From assembly GCA_026386955.1 (NCBI GenBank), contig JAPLMQ010000126.1, forward strand, positions 1-33,705: 33,705 nucleotides of DNA, written 5' to 3'. Under the pieces are notes generated by a model. It saw nothing but the letters and a program-made list of their open reading frames with translations, had not been told where the DNA came from and made no database searches. Source of the DNA: Planctomycetota bacterium (GTDB lineage: Bacteria; Planctomycetota; Phycisphaerae; Phycisphaerales; Phycisphaeraceae). Position numbers and translations under genes: made by a program. Positions 1-10,700 of this stretch are shown here, one piece after another. Position 1 is the stretch's first letter. Each line of letters opens with the position of its first letter.

Positions 1-31
1 CACATGCCACGAATACGATGGCATGTGGCAC
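1..31. repeat. Family B REP-like palindrome (single arm at window edge)
   Basis: The arms CACATGCCA (1-9) and TGGCATGTG (19-27) are perfect inverted repeats around a short loop, followed by GCAC. The same layout, hairpin then GTGGCAC, forms the right arm of the complete element at 9990-10131. This is probably the right end of an element whose left half lies before the window. It sits just upstream of the astA ribosome binding site. Confidence 0.55.
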
Positions 32-76
32 CCGGAGATGCCTCTTCCGTTGCTTCGCTTCCGCAGGAGACTCGCC

Positions 77-1204
77 ATGCTCGTCATGCGACCCGTCCAA
101 CTCGACGACCTGGACGCGATCCTGGAGCTCACGCGCTTCACGGGGTTCGGGCTGACCACGCTGCCCAACGACCGCGACCTGCTGCTCCGCCGGATCCGCG
201 AGGCCGTGCGCGGGTTCGACACCATGGACGAGGCCGGCGAGCCGCGCGGCGAGTCGTACCTCTTCGTCATGGAGGACCTCCACACCGGGCGCGTCGTCGG
301 CACCAGCGGGGTCGTCTCGAAGGTCGGCGGGTTCGAGCCCTTCTACGCCTACCGCGTCGAGACCTCGGTCGTCGAGTCGGCCCAGCTCAACGTCCGCAAG
401 GAGGTCCGCACGCTCCACCTCGTGCGCGACCACAACGGCCCGAGCGAGATCGGCAGCCTCTTCCTCCACCCCGACTACCGCAAGGGCGGGAACGGGTGGC
501 TGCTCTCGCTCTCGCGCTTCCTCTTCATGGCCGAGAACAAGTCGTTCTTCGACCCGCAGGTGATCGCGGAGATGCGCGGCGTGCTCGACGAGAAGGGCGG
601 CTCGGTCTTCTGGGACGCGATCGGACGCCACTTCTTCGAGATCGACTACCCCAAGGCCGATTACCTCTCGGTGGTCAGCAAGCGGTTCATCGCCGACCTG
701 ATGCCGGTGCACCCGATCTACGTCGCGCTGCTCCCGCCCGGGGCGCAGGCGGTGGTCGGGCAGGTGCACGAGCAGACGCGCCCCGCGCTGAAGATGCTGC
801 AGGAGGAGGGGCTGAAGTTCCGCGAGATGGTCGACATCTTCGAGGGCGGGCCGATCGTCGGCTGCCCGCTGGCGGAGGTGCGCACGGTGCGCGAGAGCGT
901 GCGGGCGACGGTGGCGGAGATCGTGGAGCAGTTACCCGCGGGGGCGGCGGGAGCCGGGGGATCGACGAAGGAGGCGGCCCCTGGGCCGGCTCCGCACCTG
1001 ATCGCGACGGTGCGGCGGCGGATGGTCGCTTGCCGGGCCCCGCTGGAGCGGACGGCCGACGGGGGCGTGCGCATCGCGAGCGCGACGGCGTTGGCGCTGA
1101 AGATCCGCGTGGGCGATGTTGTCCGGTTCATCGCGCCCCGCCCGCGCGAGCCGCGGCCGGCCGGGGCGGCGCCGGCGTTGGCGTCGACGCCTGCGAGGAC
1201 ATGA
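77..1204 (+). CDS. astA: Arginine N-succinyltransferase AstA
   Basis: AstA transfers succinyl from succinyl-CoA to arginine, the first step of the ammonia-producing AST pathway in the cytoplasm. The 375-residue product follows the AstA family almost end to end: the N-terminal MRPVQLDDLDAI, SEIGSLFLHPDYRKGGNG (about 123-140, acetyltransferase-like fold), FFDPQVIAEMRGVLDE (157-172) and DIFEGGP (253-259). A C-terminal segment ending in KIRVGDVVRFI matches the family's usual end, so the gene is full length, with an Ala/Gly/Pro-rich insert around 286-305. I chose ATG 77 over the in-frame ATG at 23 because AGGAG lies at 65-69 with a 7-nt spacer and homology begins here. The stop overlaps ATGA at 1201-1204, so astD is translationally coupled or nearly so. 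The paralogue AruF (alpha subunit) is a possible alternative; one copy gives no sign of an AruFG pair. Confidence 0.93.
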   Translation: MLVMRPVQLDDLDAILELTRFTGFGLTTLPNDRDLLLRRIREAVRGFDTMDEAGEPRGESYLFVMEDLHTGRVVGTSGVVSKVGGFEPFYAYRVETSVVESAQLNVRKEVRTLHLVRDHNGPSEIGSLFLHPDYRKGGNGWLLSLSRFLFMAENKSFFDPQVIAEMRGVLDEKGGSVFWDAIGRHFFEIDYPKADYLSVVSKRFIADLMPVHPIYVALLPPGAQAVVGQVHEQTRPALKMLQEEGLKFREMVDIFEGGPIVGCPLAEVRTVRESVRATVAEIVEQLPAGAAGAGGSTKEAAPGPAPHLIATVRRRMVACRAPLERTADGGVRIASATALALKIRVGDVVRFIAPRPREPRPAGAAPALASTPART

Positions 1205-1224
1205 CCTGTTTCCCGGGTGAACCC

Positions 1225-2760
1225 ATGATCGAGCACATGAGCCAATTCATCGGCGGACGCTGGCGGCCCGGGCGGGGCGAGGCGTTCGCATCGGTCGACC
1301 CGACGACAGGGCGGAGCGTCTGGGAAGGCCGGGCCACCGATGCCCGCGACGTGGACGAAGCCGTCGCCGCCGCCCTCGCCGCGGCGGAAGCGTGGGCATC
1401 CACCCCGCTCGAACGCCGGGCCGACCTGCTCCGCGCGATGACCGACCGCCTGCGCGCCCGACGCGACGAGCTGGCCCTGATGATCAGCCGCGAGGTGGGC
1501 AAGCCGCGGTGGGACGCGCTGAGCGAGGTCGACGCGATGGTGGGCAAAGCGGCGATCGCCATCGAGGCGCACGCCCAGCGCTGTGCGACGATCCGTCCAG
1601 CGCCTGGCCCCGTGGGCGGCGCAAGCGACATCCTCGCCGAGGCGGTCTTCCGGCCCCACGGCGTCGCCGCGGTCTTCGGGCCGTTCAACTTCCCCGGCCA
1701 CCTGCCCCACGGCCACATCGCCCCCGCCCTGCTCGCGGGCAACACCGTCGTCTTCAAGCCCAGCGAGCGGGCCCCGGGCGTCGCGGAATTGACCGTGCAG
1801 CTCTGGGCCGAGGCCGGCGCTCCGCACAGCGTGGTCAACCTCGTGCAGGGCGGGCGCGCCACCGGCGAGTCCCTGGCGGCGCACCCCGGCATCGACGCGA
1901 TCTACTTCACCGGCAGCGTGAACGCGGGGCTGGCGCTCCGCCGCGCCCTGGCTGACCGCCCCGGCGTCGTGCTCGCGCTGGAGATGGGCGGCAACAACCC
2001 GCTGCTGGTCTGGGAGCCCGACGACCTCGACGCCGCCGCGGCCTTGGTCATCCGCTCGGCCTACCTCACCTCCGGCCAACGCTGCACCTGCGCCCGCCGG
2101 CTGATCGTGCAGGCGGGCACGAAGGGCGACGCCTTCCTCGCCCGTCTCGTCCTGCACATCGACGGCCTGCGCGTCGGCCCGCACAACCTGAGCCCCGAGC
2201 CGTTCATGGGGCCGATGATCAGTGCCGCGGCCGCCGACGCCCTGCGCGTCGCCGAGGCGGGCATGATCGCCGACGGCGGCGTCGCGCTCCGCCGGCTCGA
2301 TGACGTCCCACCCCACGGCGGAACCCCCTGGCCCACGCGGGCCTTCGTCCGCCCCGCCTTGATCGACGTGACCGCGATCCCCGATCGCCCCGACGTCGAG
2401 CACTTCGGCCCGCTCCTGCAGGTCGTGCGCGTCGCCGACTTCGACGCCGCGATCGCGGAAGCCAACCGCACCCAGTTCGGGCTCGCGGCCGGGCTCATCG
2501 GCGGCACGCGCGAGCAGTTCGGCCGGTTCCTCGCCCGCGTCCGCGCCGGCGTCGTCAACTGGAACCGCCCGCTCACCAACGCCAGCAGCAAACTCCCCTT
2601 CGGCGGCGTGGGGCGCTCGGGCAACCACCGCCCCAGCGGCTACCTCGCGGCCGACTACTGCGCCTACCCCGTCGCGACGCTGGCGACCCCGCGCGTGAGC
2701 CCGATCGACGGCCCGCTCCCGGGGCTAGAACCGCCCAGCCCAGGCACGAAAACGCATTGA
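1225..2760 (+). CDS. astD: N-succinylglutamate 5-semialdehyde dehydrogenase AstD
   Basis: This NAD-dependent aldehyde dehydrogenase oxidises succinylglutamate semialdehyde to succinylglutamate, the fourth AST step. The product is 511 residues, close to the roughly 490 usual for AstD. The ALDH hallmarks are all present: [23 protein letters not shown] (about 151-173), the general-base glutamate in LEMGGNNP (Glu253), and the catalytic cysteine in [10 protein letters not shown] (Cys287), a motif typical of AstD. The C-terminal [24 protein letters not shown] is also AstD-like. The start is uncertain: ATG 1201 overlaps the astA stop as ATGA, ATG 1225 follows GGTGA, and ATG 1237 begins exactly where family homology (MSQFIGGRW) starts. 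None has a strong Shine-Dalgarno. The stop overlaps the region where astB begins, supporting one operon. Confidence 0.93.
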   Translation: MIEHMSQFIGGRWRPGRGEAFASVDPTTGRSVWEGRATDARDVDEAVAAALAAAEAWASTPLERRADLLRAMTDRLRARRDELALMISREVGKPRWDALSEVDAMVGKAAIAIEAHAQRCATIRPAPGPVGGASDILAEAVFRPHGVAAVFGPFNFPGHLPHGHIAPALLAGNTVVFKPSERAPGVAELTVQLWAEAGAPHSVVNLVQGGRATGESLAAHPGIDAIYFTGSVNAGLALRRALADRPGVVLALEMGGNNPLLVWEPDDLDAAAALVIRSAYLTSGQRCTCARRLIVQAGTKGDAFLARLVLHIDGLRVGPHNLSPEPFMGPMISAAAADALRVAEAGMIADGGVALRRLDDVPPHGGTPWPTRAFVRPALIDVTAIPDRPDVEHFGPLLQVVRVADFDAAIAEANRTQFGLAAGLIGGTREQFGRFLARVRAGVVNWNRPLTNASSKLPFGGVGRSGNHRPSGYLAADYCAYPVATLATPRVSPIDGPLPGLEPPSPGTKTH

Positions 2761-2768
2761 CGCACGAC

Positions 2769-4163
2769 ATGAACTCCATCGAGATCAATTTCGACGGCCT
2801 CGTCGGCCCGACGCACAACTACGCCGGGCTCGCCCCGGGCAACCTCGCCTCCGCGCGCAACCGCGGCCAGGTGTCGCACCCCCGCGAGGCCGCGTTGCAG
2901 GGGCTCGAAAAGATGCGGCTGTTGGCCGAGATGGGCGTGCCCCAGGGCGTCCTCCCGCCCCAGCACCGGCCCGACGTCGCGCTGCTCCGCCGGCTCGGGT
3001 TCGAAGGCTCCGATGCGGGCCTGCTCGAACGCGCCCACCGCGAGGCGCCGCACCTGCTCGCGGCCTGCGCGAGCGCGGCGGCGATGTGGGCCGCGAATGC
3101 CGCGACGGTCTCCGCCAGCGCCGACACATCCGACGGGCGCGTCCACTTCACGCCCGCGAACCTCGCGACGAATCTCCATCGCGCGATCGAGGCCGACACG
3201 ACGACGCGCGCCCTGCGGGCGATCTTCGCCGACCCCGACCGGTTCGTGGTCCACGACCCGCTGCCTGCCGCGCTGGGCGACGAGGGGGCGGCGAACCACA
3301 CGCGCCTCGCGCCCTCGCACGGGGAGCCGGGCGTGGAGTTCTTCGTCTATGGGCGCGGGGCGGGGGCTGCAGAGCATGCGAACAAGGCGGCCGACGCACC
3401 CCTGCGATTCCCCGCGCGACAGACGCTCGAGGCCTCGCTGGCGATCATCCGCCGCCACGGCCTCGACCCGCGCCGGGTCGTCGTCGCCCGACAGCATCCC
3501 GCTGCGATCGACGCCGGCGTCTTCCACAACGACGTCATCGCCGTGGGCCACCTCGGCCTGCTGCTCTGCCACCAACGGGCGTGGGTCGACCAGGCGAAGG
3601 TGATCCGGGCGATCCGCCTGGCCTACGGGCGCCGCGGCGCGGAACATCTGCGGCTGATCGAGGTCCCCGACCGCGACGTCCCCCTCGCCGACGCGGTGCG
3701 GACCTATCTGTTCAACAGCCAATTGGTCACGCTGCCCGCAGAGCCTGACGGGCCGGGGGAACCCACGGCGATAGGCTGCCCCGCGACGTTGCTCTGCCCC
3801 ACGGAGGCGCTCAAGACGGCGTCGACGCGGCGGTTCATCGACTCGCTCCCCGCCCGGCGCGGGCGGCCGATCGCGAAGGTGCTGCCCGTCGACGTGCGGC
3901 AAAGCATGCGCAACGGCGGCGGCCCCGCCTGCCTGCGCCTGCGCGTCCCGCTCCGCGGCCGGGAGATCGCCGCGGTGCACCCCGGCGTCCTCTGGACCCC
4001 CGCGCTGCATGCCAAGCTGGCCGCGTGGATCAATCGTCATTACCGCGAGTCGCTTGGCCCGGCCGATTTGGCCGACCCGCACCTGCTCCGCGAAAGCCGC
4101 GACGGGCTGGACGAGCTGTCGCGGATGTTGGGTCTCGGGGCGATCTATCCGTTCCAGTGGTGA
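2769..4163 (+). CDS. astB: N-succinylarginine dihydrolase AstB
   Basis: AstB hydrolyses succinylarginine to succinylornithine, CO2 and two ammonia (second AST step). It belongs to the pentein/amidinotransferase fold. The 464-residue product starts with the family signature [20 protein letters not shown]. It keeps the expected catalytic triad: Glu172 in LGDEGAANH, His253 in FHNDVIAV and Cys388 in [12 protein letters not shown]. It ends with the family's IYPFQ motif. A TTG codon at 2757 would extend it by four residues and overlap the astD stop, but homology starts at ATG 2769. It is the third gene of the astADB run. No astC (succinylornithine transaminase) or astE follows; the next thing downstream is a REPIN-like element and convergent gltX. 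astC and astE, if present, are before the window or elsewhere. Confidence 0.93.
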   Translation: MNSIEINFDGLVGPTHNYAGLAPGNLASARNRGQVSHPREAALQGLEKMRLLAEMGVPQGVLPPQHRPDVALLRRLGFEGSDAGLLERAHREAPHLLAACASAAAMWAANAATVSASADTSDGRVHFTPANLATNLHRAIEADTTTRALRAIFADPDRFVVHDPLPAALGDEGAANHTRLAPSHGEPGVEFFVYGRGAGAAEHANKAADAPLRFPARQTLEASLAIIRRHGLDPRRVVVARQHPAAIDAGVFHNDVIAVGHLGLLLCHQRAWVDQAKVIRAIRLAYGRRGAEHLRLIEVPDRDVPLADAVRTYLFNSQLVTLPAEPDGPGEPTAIGCPATLLCPTEALKTASTRRFIDSLPARRGRPIAKVLPVDVRQSMRNGGGPACLRLRVPLRGREIAAVHPGVLWTPALHAKLAAWINRHYRESLGPADLADPHLLRESRDGLDELSRMLGLGAIYPFQW

Positions 4164-4177
4164 GGCGGCGACCCGTC

Positions 4178-4386
4178 TTGTTGGCCGGAAGCGCAAGCGA
4201 CGGGACGGGGGTGCACCGGATCACCGCAGCGCTTGAGCACGCGGCTCGTCTGCGGGAGCACCCCATTCGCCCGCGGATGCATGCGATCCCGCCGATCCAA
4301 TTCCTGGATTGCACATTCACCGCGTGCATTGGCCGGGCTGTTGTTTGATCGACCCCCGTCCCGTCGCTTGCGCTTCCGGCTAACAA
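4178..4386. repeat. Family A REPIN-like inverted doublet, copy 1
   Basis: A 35-bp left arm (4178-4212) containing CCGGAAGCGCAAGCGACG is repeated inverted at 4352-4386 with one mismatch, enclosing 139 bp. A second element with the same arms and almost the same length lies at 17082-17288. This copy fills the gap between convergent astB and gltX, and its right arm ends one base before the gltX stop codon (4388-4390 on the minus strand). A transcript across it could fold into a long hairpin and might end transcription from both sides. No transposase is nearby. Confidence 0.8.
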
Positions 4387-4387
4387 T

Positions 4388-6148
4388 TCACCCCGCGTGC
4401 CGGATCCGCGTCAGCGTCGACTCTTTGCCCAACAGCGCCAGCGTCAGGTCGATCGGCGGACTCACCGTCGTGCCGGTGATCGCGACGCGCAGCGGCTGGG
4501 CGATCTCGCCGATCGGCTTGCCCAACTCGGCGGCGAACTTCTCCATGGCCGTGTGGATCGACGGCGGGTCCCACGGCTCGACGGCCTTGAGGCATTCGGC
4601 AAGCCGCGTGAGCATCTGCAGCGCGGCGCCGTCGTTGTCGACGAGGACTTTCCGGGTCTTCTCGTCCTTGGCCTTGATCGCGTCGTCGGGCTCGCCGAGG
4701 AAGGCCGCGGCCTTGAGCGGGTCGTTGAGCGTCTTGGCGCGGAGCTGGTAGGCCGCGGCGAGCAGGCTGATCTTCGCGGGGTCTTGGCCGAGCTTGGCGC
4801 GCAGGTTGACGTGCTCCGTCCCGGGGGCGTTGAGCCGATCGGCCAAGTGCTTCTCGAACTCCTCGCGAGGCATCTTCGCGATCCGGTCGCCGTTGAAGGC
4901 CAGCAGCTTGGCGCGGTCGAACTTCGCGTTCGACTTGCCGATGCCGGAGAAGTCGAAGTTGTCGCGGAGGAAATCGAGGTCGAAGCGCTCGACATCGCCC
5001 TTGGGCGACCAGCCCAGGAGCGAGACGTAGTTGAGCAGGACATCCTTGAGGTAGCCGTTGTCGCGGAAGTCCTTGACGTCGATCTCGGGGAGGGCGATGC
5101 CCAGTGCGCCGGCGATGAAGCCTGCGAGGTTGGCGTCGTCGCTTTTCTTCGCAAGGAAGAGATCGAGTGCGGGTTGTGTCATCCCCAAGCCTGCGAGCGT
5201 TGATTTCCGAACCTCATTGTGATTGACGATCTTGGCCAGCAGGGCTTCCGCCTTTCCACCATTCTTCTTGATCCAATCCTGCGCCGCCGCCCGCGCCGTC
5301 TTCGCCTTGTCTCGCTTGCTCATCTTCGTTCCGTCAGGATTGAAAATGAGCGGCATATGCGCGTAAGCGGGCCGGGCGATACCCAAGGCGTCGAACATCG
5401 CGACGTGTTTGGGCGTGTTCATAAGATGCTCTTGCGCCCGGAGCACATGAGTCACGCTCATGTCTGCATCGTCGACGACGTTGGCGAAGTGGAACATCGG
5501 CAGCCCCGGCTGGCCGTCGACGCTTGAGCGCATGATCACGAAGTCCTCAAGCTCCTCGCGTTTGATCGTCACGTCGCCCAGCACCAGGTCGTTGACCGTC
5601 ACGTCGGCCTCGGGCATCCGGAAGCGCCAGACGAAGGGCTTCTTCGCGTCGATCAATCGTTGTTGGTCGGCTTCGGACCGGCTCAGCGACTCGGTGGGGT
5701 CGTACTTCTCGGGGCTCTTCGCGGCGCGGGCGGCCTCGCGCTCGGCCTTGAGCTGCTCGGGTGTCTTGAAGCAGCGGTAGACGTGGCCACCCTTGCGGAG
5801 CCTTTCGAGATACTCGATGTACAAGTCGCCGCGGCGGCTCTGGAAATACCGTTGGTTCTCCGGCGGCTGGGAACTGACGAACTCGTCGGCATCGGGATTG
5901 GACGGATGGGAGAGCGGGCCTTTGTCCCAATCCAATCCCAGCCAGAGCATGTCCTGGACGATCTGCCATGACGACCGGCTGGTCGACCGCGCGACGTCGG
6001 TGTCCTCGACGCGGAGGATGAACGTCCCGCCATGCCTGCGGGCGTAGGCCCAGTTGAAGAGCGCGGTGCGGGCCCCGCCGATGTGCAGGTAGCCTGTCGG
6101 GCTGGGGGCGAAGCGGGTGACGACCTTGGTTCCGGAGTCCTTTGGCAT
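4388..6148 (-). CDS. gltX: Glutamate--tRNA ligase
   Basis: This class I aminoacyl-tRNA synthetase charges tRNA-Glu. The catalytic domain shows the HIGH-type signature in [12 protein letters not shown] (His22-Gly25), RVEDTD (46-51) and KMSKR at 275-279. At 586 residues it is about 100 longer than most bacterial GluRS. Much of the excess lies just after KMSKR, where roughly 65-70 residues (about 281-352) separate the signature from the usual [15 protein letters not shown] segment. The C-terminal part is the helical anticodon-binding domain. The start ATG (6146-6148) agrees with family N-termini; no clear Shine-Dalgarno is visible. It is transcribed divergently from glnS, with 68 bp between the two starts. 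Whether it also mischarges tRNA-Gln cannot be read here, but the adjacent glnS makes the discriminating form more likely. Confidence 0.94.
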   Translation of the reverse strand: MPKDSGTKVVTRFAPSPTGYLHIGGARTALFNWAYARRHGGTFILRVEDTDVARSTSRSSWQIVQDMLWLGLDWDKGPLSHPSNPDADEFVSSQPPENQRYFQSRRGDLYIEYLERLRKGGHVYRCFKTPEQLKAEREAARAAKSPEKYDPTESLSRSEADQQRLIDAKKPFVWRFRMPEADVTVNDLVLGDVTIKREELEDFVIMRSSVDGQPGLPMFHFANVVDDADMSVTHVLRAQEHLMNTPKHVAMFDALGIARPAYAHMPLIFNPDGTKMSKRDKAKTARAAAQDWIKKNGGKAEALLAKIVNHNEVRKSTLAGLGMTQPALDLFLAKKSDDANLAGFIAGALGIALPEIDVKDFRDNGYLKDVLLNYVSLLGWSPKGDVERFDLDFLRDNFDFSGIGKSNAKFDRAKLLAFNGDRIAKMPREEFEKHLADRLNAPGTEHVNLRAKLGQDPAKISLLAAAYQLRAKTLNDPLKAAAFLGEPDDAIKAKDEKTRKVLVDNDGAALQMLTRLAECLKAVEPWDPPSIHTAMEKFAAELGKPIGEIAQPLRVAITGTTVSPPIDLTLALLGKESTLTRIRHAG

Positions 6149-6216
6149 GGCGGGATTCTAGCCAATACAATCGGTTCGCCCGGCCCCGCCGTTCGTCCGT
6201 TCGAGGAATCGCCTCC

Positions 6217-7947
<1,731 letters not shown>

Positions 7948-7954
7948 TTCCGCC

Positions 7955-9958
7955 ATGCCGCCCACTTCGCCTCCGCTCGACAACCCGCGCTCGCTGTTCG
8001 ACGCCGACCCCTCCGTCTACGAGATCCGCACGCACGGCCCCGGGCCCGTCGGCCAACTTCCGCTCACGCCCGAGATGCTGCGCAACTGGGCCAGCGGCGA
8101 CCTCTTCGGTCTGACGCAGAACGCGGGCATGGGCTGGGCCCCGGGCGAGCTGGACCGCCCCGAGTTCCTCATCCTGAGCACCGCGGGCGGGCTGCGGGCC
8201 GACGACGGCTCGCCGATCGCGCTGGGCTACCACACCGGGCATTGGGAGGTCGGGCTGCTCGTCGCGCAGGCGGCGAGGCAGTTCAAGGCCAGCGGGGCGA
8301 TTCCCTTCGCCGGCGCGGTGACCGACCCGTGCGATGGGCGCACGCAGGGCACGAGCGGGATGATGGACAGCCTGCCGTTCCGCAACGACGCGGCGATGGT
8401 GCTGCGCCGGCTCATCCGTTCGCTCCCGCGGCGCAAGGGAGTGCTGGGCGTGGCGACCTGCGACAAGGGGCTGCCCGCGATGATGATGGCCCTCGCGGGC
8501 TGCGCGGACTTGCCGAGCGTCTTGGTGCCCGGGGGCGTGACGCTCCCGCCCACGCACGGGGAGGACGCGGGCAAGGTGCAGTCGATCGGGGCGCGGTTCT
8601 CGCACAACCTGATCACGCTCGAGGAGGCGGCCGAGGCGGGCTGCCGGGCCTGCGGCTCGCCGGGCGGGGGCTGCCAGTTCATGGGCACGGCCGCGACGAG
8701 CCAGGTCGTCGCCGAGGCGCTGGGGATGGCGCTGCCCCACTCGGCGCTGGCGCCGTCGGGCCAGCCGGTCTGGCTCGACCTGGCGTCGCGCTCGGCCTTG
8801 GCGCTGATGAGCCTGCAGCGGCGCGGGCTGGGCCTGCGCAAGATCCTCTCGCGCGACTCGTTCCACAACGCGATGGCGGTGCACGCGGCCTTCGGCGGTT
8901 CGACGAACCTCTTGCTGCACATCCCCGCGATCGCCCACGCCGCGGGGCTGCCCCGGCCGACGGTGGAGGATTGGCGGCGGATCAACGCGGCAGTGCCGCG
9001 ATTGGTCGACGTGCTGCCCAACGGGCCGACGCATCACCCGACGGTGCGCGTCTTCCTCGCGGGCGGCGTGCCGGAGGTGATGCTGCACCTGCGGGCGATG
9101 GGGCTGCTCAAGCTCGACGCGCTGACCGCGGCCGGGCTCCCGCTTGGCGACGCGCTGGAGTGGTGGGAGAAGTCGGACCGCCGGCGGATCATGCGCGAGT
9201 TGCTCAAGGGTCGCGACGGCGTCGAGCCGGATTCGGTCATCATGGGCCCCGTGTTGGCGAAGTCGCGCGGGCTGACCAGCACCGTCACCTTTCCGGGCGG
9301 GAACCTGGCGCCGCAGGGCTCGATCATCAAGAGCACCGCGATCGATCCCTCGGTGGTCGACGCAGACGGCGTCTACCGCAAGACGGGGCTCGCCCGGGTC
9401 TTCGTGACCGAGGACGCGGCGATGCACGCGATCAAGGCGGGGGAGATCCATGGGGGGGACGTGCTGGTGCTGATCTGCCGCGGGCCGTTGGGCGCGGGGA
9501 TGCCGGAGATTTACCAGATCACTTCGGCGCTGCGTTACCTGGAATTCGGCAAGCATGTCGCGGTGCTGACCGACGGGCGCTTCTCGGGCGTCTCGACGGG
9601 GGCCTGCGTGGGGCACATCGGGCCCGAGGCGCTGGCGGGCGGGCCGATCGGCAAGCTGCGCGACGGCGACGTGATCCGCATCGAGGTCGACCGGGTGAAC
9701 CTGACGGGCACGATCGACCTGGTGGGCGAGGAGGGGAAGGCCGTCAACGCCGGGCACGGGAGGGCGCTGTTGGCGGGGCGGTCGCCCCGGGCCGACCTCG
9801 CGCCGGACCCGGGCCTGCCGAGCGACACACTGCTCTGGGCGGCGCTGCAGGACGCGGGTGGGGGCGCGTGGGGCGGGTGCGTCTACGACGCCGCGGCGGT
9901 GGCGGACCGGCTGCGCGCCGGGGCGGCCGCGGCGGCGCTGGTGGATGACAACGATTGA
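7955..9958 (+). CDS. YjhG/YagF family sugar-acid dehydratase (IlvD/Edd superfamily)
   Basis: This is a Fe-S dehydratase that removes water from an aldonic acid to give a 2-keto-3-deoxy acid. E. coli YjhG and YagF, which it resembles over its whole length (667 versus about 655 residues), act on D-xylonate. Visible signatures are SGDLFG (47-52), the cluster cysteine candidates Cys126 ([10 protein letters not shown]), Cys169 (TCDKGLPA) and Cys240 ([10 protein letters not shown]), [19 protein letters not shown], and [21 protein letters not shown] near the C-terminus. It is much closer to YjhG than to branched-chain-pathway IlvD. GGGGTGA (7941-7947) overlaps the glnS stop and serves as ribosome binding site, so it is probably co-transcribed with glnS. 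Xylonate is the likely substrate but gluconate or galactonate cannot be excluded. No pentonate aldolase is adjacent. Confidence 0.88.
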   Translation: MPPTSPPLDNPRSLFDADPSVYEIRTHGPGPVGQLPLTPEMLRNWASGDLFGLTQNAGMGWAPGELDRPEFLILSTAGGLRADDGSPIALGYHTGHWEVGLLVAQAARQFKASGAIPFAGAVTDPCDGRTQGTSGMMDSLPFRNDAAMVLRRLIRSLPRRKGVLGVATCDKGLPAMMMALAGCADLPSVLVPGGVTLPPTHGEDAGKVQSIGARFSHNLITLEEAAEAGCRACGSPGGGCQFMGTAATSQVVAEALGMALPHSALAPSGQPVWLDLASRSALALMSLQRRGLGLRKILSRDSFHNAMAVHAAFGGSTNLLLHIPAIAHAAGLPRPTVEDWRRINAAVPRLVDVLPNGPTHHPTVRVFLAGGVPEVMLHLRAMGLLKLDALTAAGLPLGDALEWWEKSDRRRIMRELLKGRDGVEPDSVIMGPVLAKSRGLTSTVTFPGGNLAPQGSIIKSTAIDPSVVDADGVYRKTGLARVFVTEDAAMHAIKAGEIHGGDVLVLICRGPLGAGMPEIYQITSALRYLEFGKHVAVLTDGRFSGVSTGACVGHIGPEALAGGPIGKLRDGDVIRIEVDRVNLTGTIDLVGEEGKAVNAGHGRALLAGRSPRADLAPDPGLPSDTLLWAALQDAGGGAWGGCVYDAAAVADRLRAGAAAAALVDDND

Positions 9959-9989
9959 TGGAATTTCGCTCGAAGGATTGCGTGCGCCC

Positions 9990-10131
9990 GTGCCACATCG
10001 CAGCCGAAGGCTGCTATGTGCTGGTCAACGGCAGGTGTGTGACATGCCGTGGGCTGACCAATTGAAACCTGTTGCGAGCCGAGCGCTTGCGGTGGTCCGC
10101 ACATCGCATCGAGTACGATGCGATGTGGCAC
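9990..10131. repeat. Family B REPIN-like element (complete)
   Basis: The 13-bp perfect inverted termini GTGCCACATCGCA (9990-10002) and its complement (10119-10131) bound a 142-bp unit. Each end carries its own hairpin: 9994-10020 (12-bp stem, one mismatch, GAA loop) and 10100-10127 (perfect 12-bp stem, AGTA loop). Between them GGTCA/ACGGCA and TGCCGT/TGACC can pair as a third stem. The right arm matches the palindrome at 1-31. It fills most of the gap between the dehydratase and the next gene. It has the architecture of a REP doublet (REPIN) or tiny MITE. No transposase is visible. Confidence 0.75.
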
Positions 10132-10194
10132 GGCAAGACGAGTCGCCGCGCGGTCCGGCCGCAGAGGCTCTGTCCTTGGCATCGAACCCCACCC

Positions 10195-10665
10195 ATGAAC
10201 AAAGCTTTCGTCCGCGAGCCCGACGAGCCCGACCCGCGCTGCCCCGGCTGCGGGTCGCATGGTGAGAGCGTCATCCGCGCGACGCTCGATGCGAACCTCG
10301 CGCCGGCCGAATCTCGCGTGCTTTCCGACGCGAGCTGGTACTGCCCCAACCCGCGATGCTCCGTGGGCTACTTCGATGCCTCGGGGCAGAGCGTGCCGAC
10401 GGCCGCGCTTCGGCACAAGGCGTTTCCCAAGGACCCCGCGGCCCCGATCTGCCCGTGCAAGGGCGTGGCCGCGGCGGAGATCGAGGTCGACGCGGAGGCG
10501 GGGGAGAGGACGCGCATCCGCGCGTTGCTCGCGTATGGGCAATCGCCCGAGGCCGCGTGTCCGCACCGCTCTCCCACGGGCCAGCCCTGCGCGGCGGAAC
10601 TGCAGAAGCATTTCCTGAAGCACTTCAAACCGGGGGCGAATCCGGGGACGGGTGCGAGGCGGTGA
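10195..10665 (+). CDS. CopZ-N/Bfd-like zinc and [2Fe-2S] binding protein
   Basis: This is a small, cysteine-rich cytoplasmic protein of 156 residues. Eight cysteines fall in pairs: Cys16/Cys19 (CPGC), Cys50/Cys55 (YCPNPRC), Cys86/Cys88 (CPC) and Cys122/Cys132. The layout, a CxxC zinc ribbon, then a YCPNPxC...YF segment, then CxC followed about 33 residues later by two cysteines, resembles the N-terminal domain of Archaeoglobus CopZ. That domain binds one zinc and a bacterioferredoxin-like [2Fe-2S] cluster. The C-terminal copper-binding HMA domain of CopZ is absent, so a role in copper handling is not implied. ATG 10195 is the first start after the family B element and lacks a strong Shine-Dalgarno. 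The assignment rests on cysteine spacing remembered from the family and is moderately sure. Confidence 0.62.
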   Translation: MNKAFVREPDEPDPRCPGCGSHGESVIRATLDANLAPAESRVLSDASWYCPNPRCSVGYFDASGQSVPTAALRHKAFPKDPAAPICPCKGVAAAEIEVDAEAGERTRIRALLAYGQSPEAACPHRSPTGQPCAAELQKHFLKHFKPGANPGTGARR

Positions 10666-10700
10666 GACGCGGGCGGGGCAGAGCGATGGAGAGCAATCAC

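Noticed and set aside
4030-4386. Small frames reading through the family A arms, with a recurring LAGSASDGTG peptide
   Set aside because: The peptide is just the translated repeat arm; the frames are otherwise unrelated and overlap real genes.
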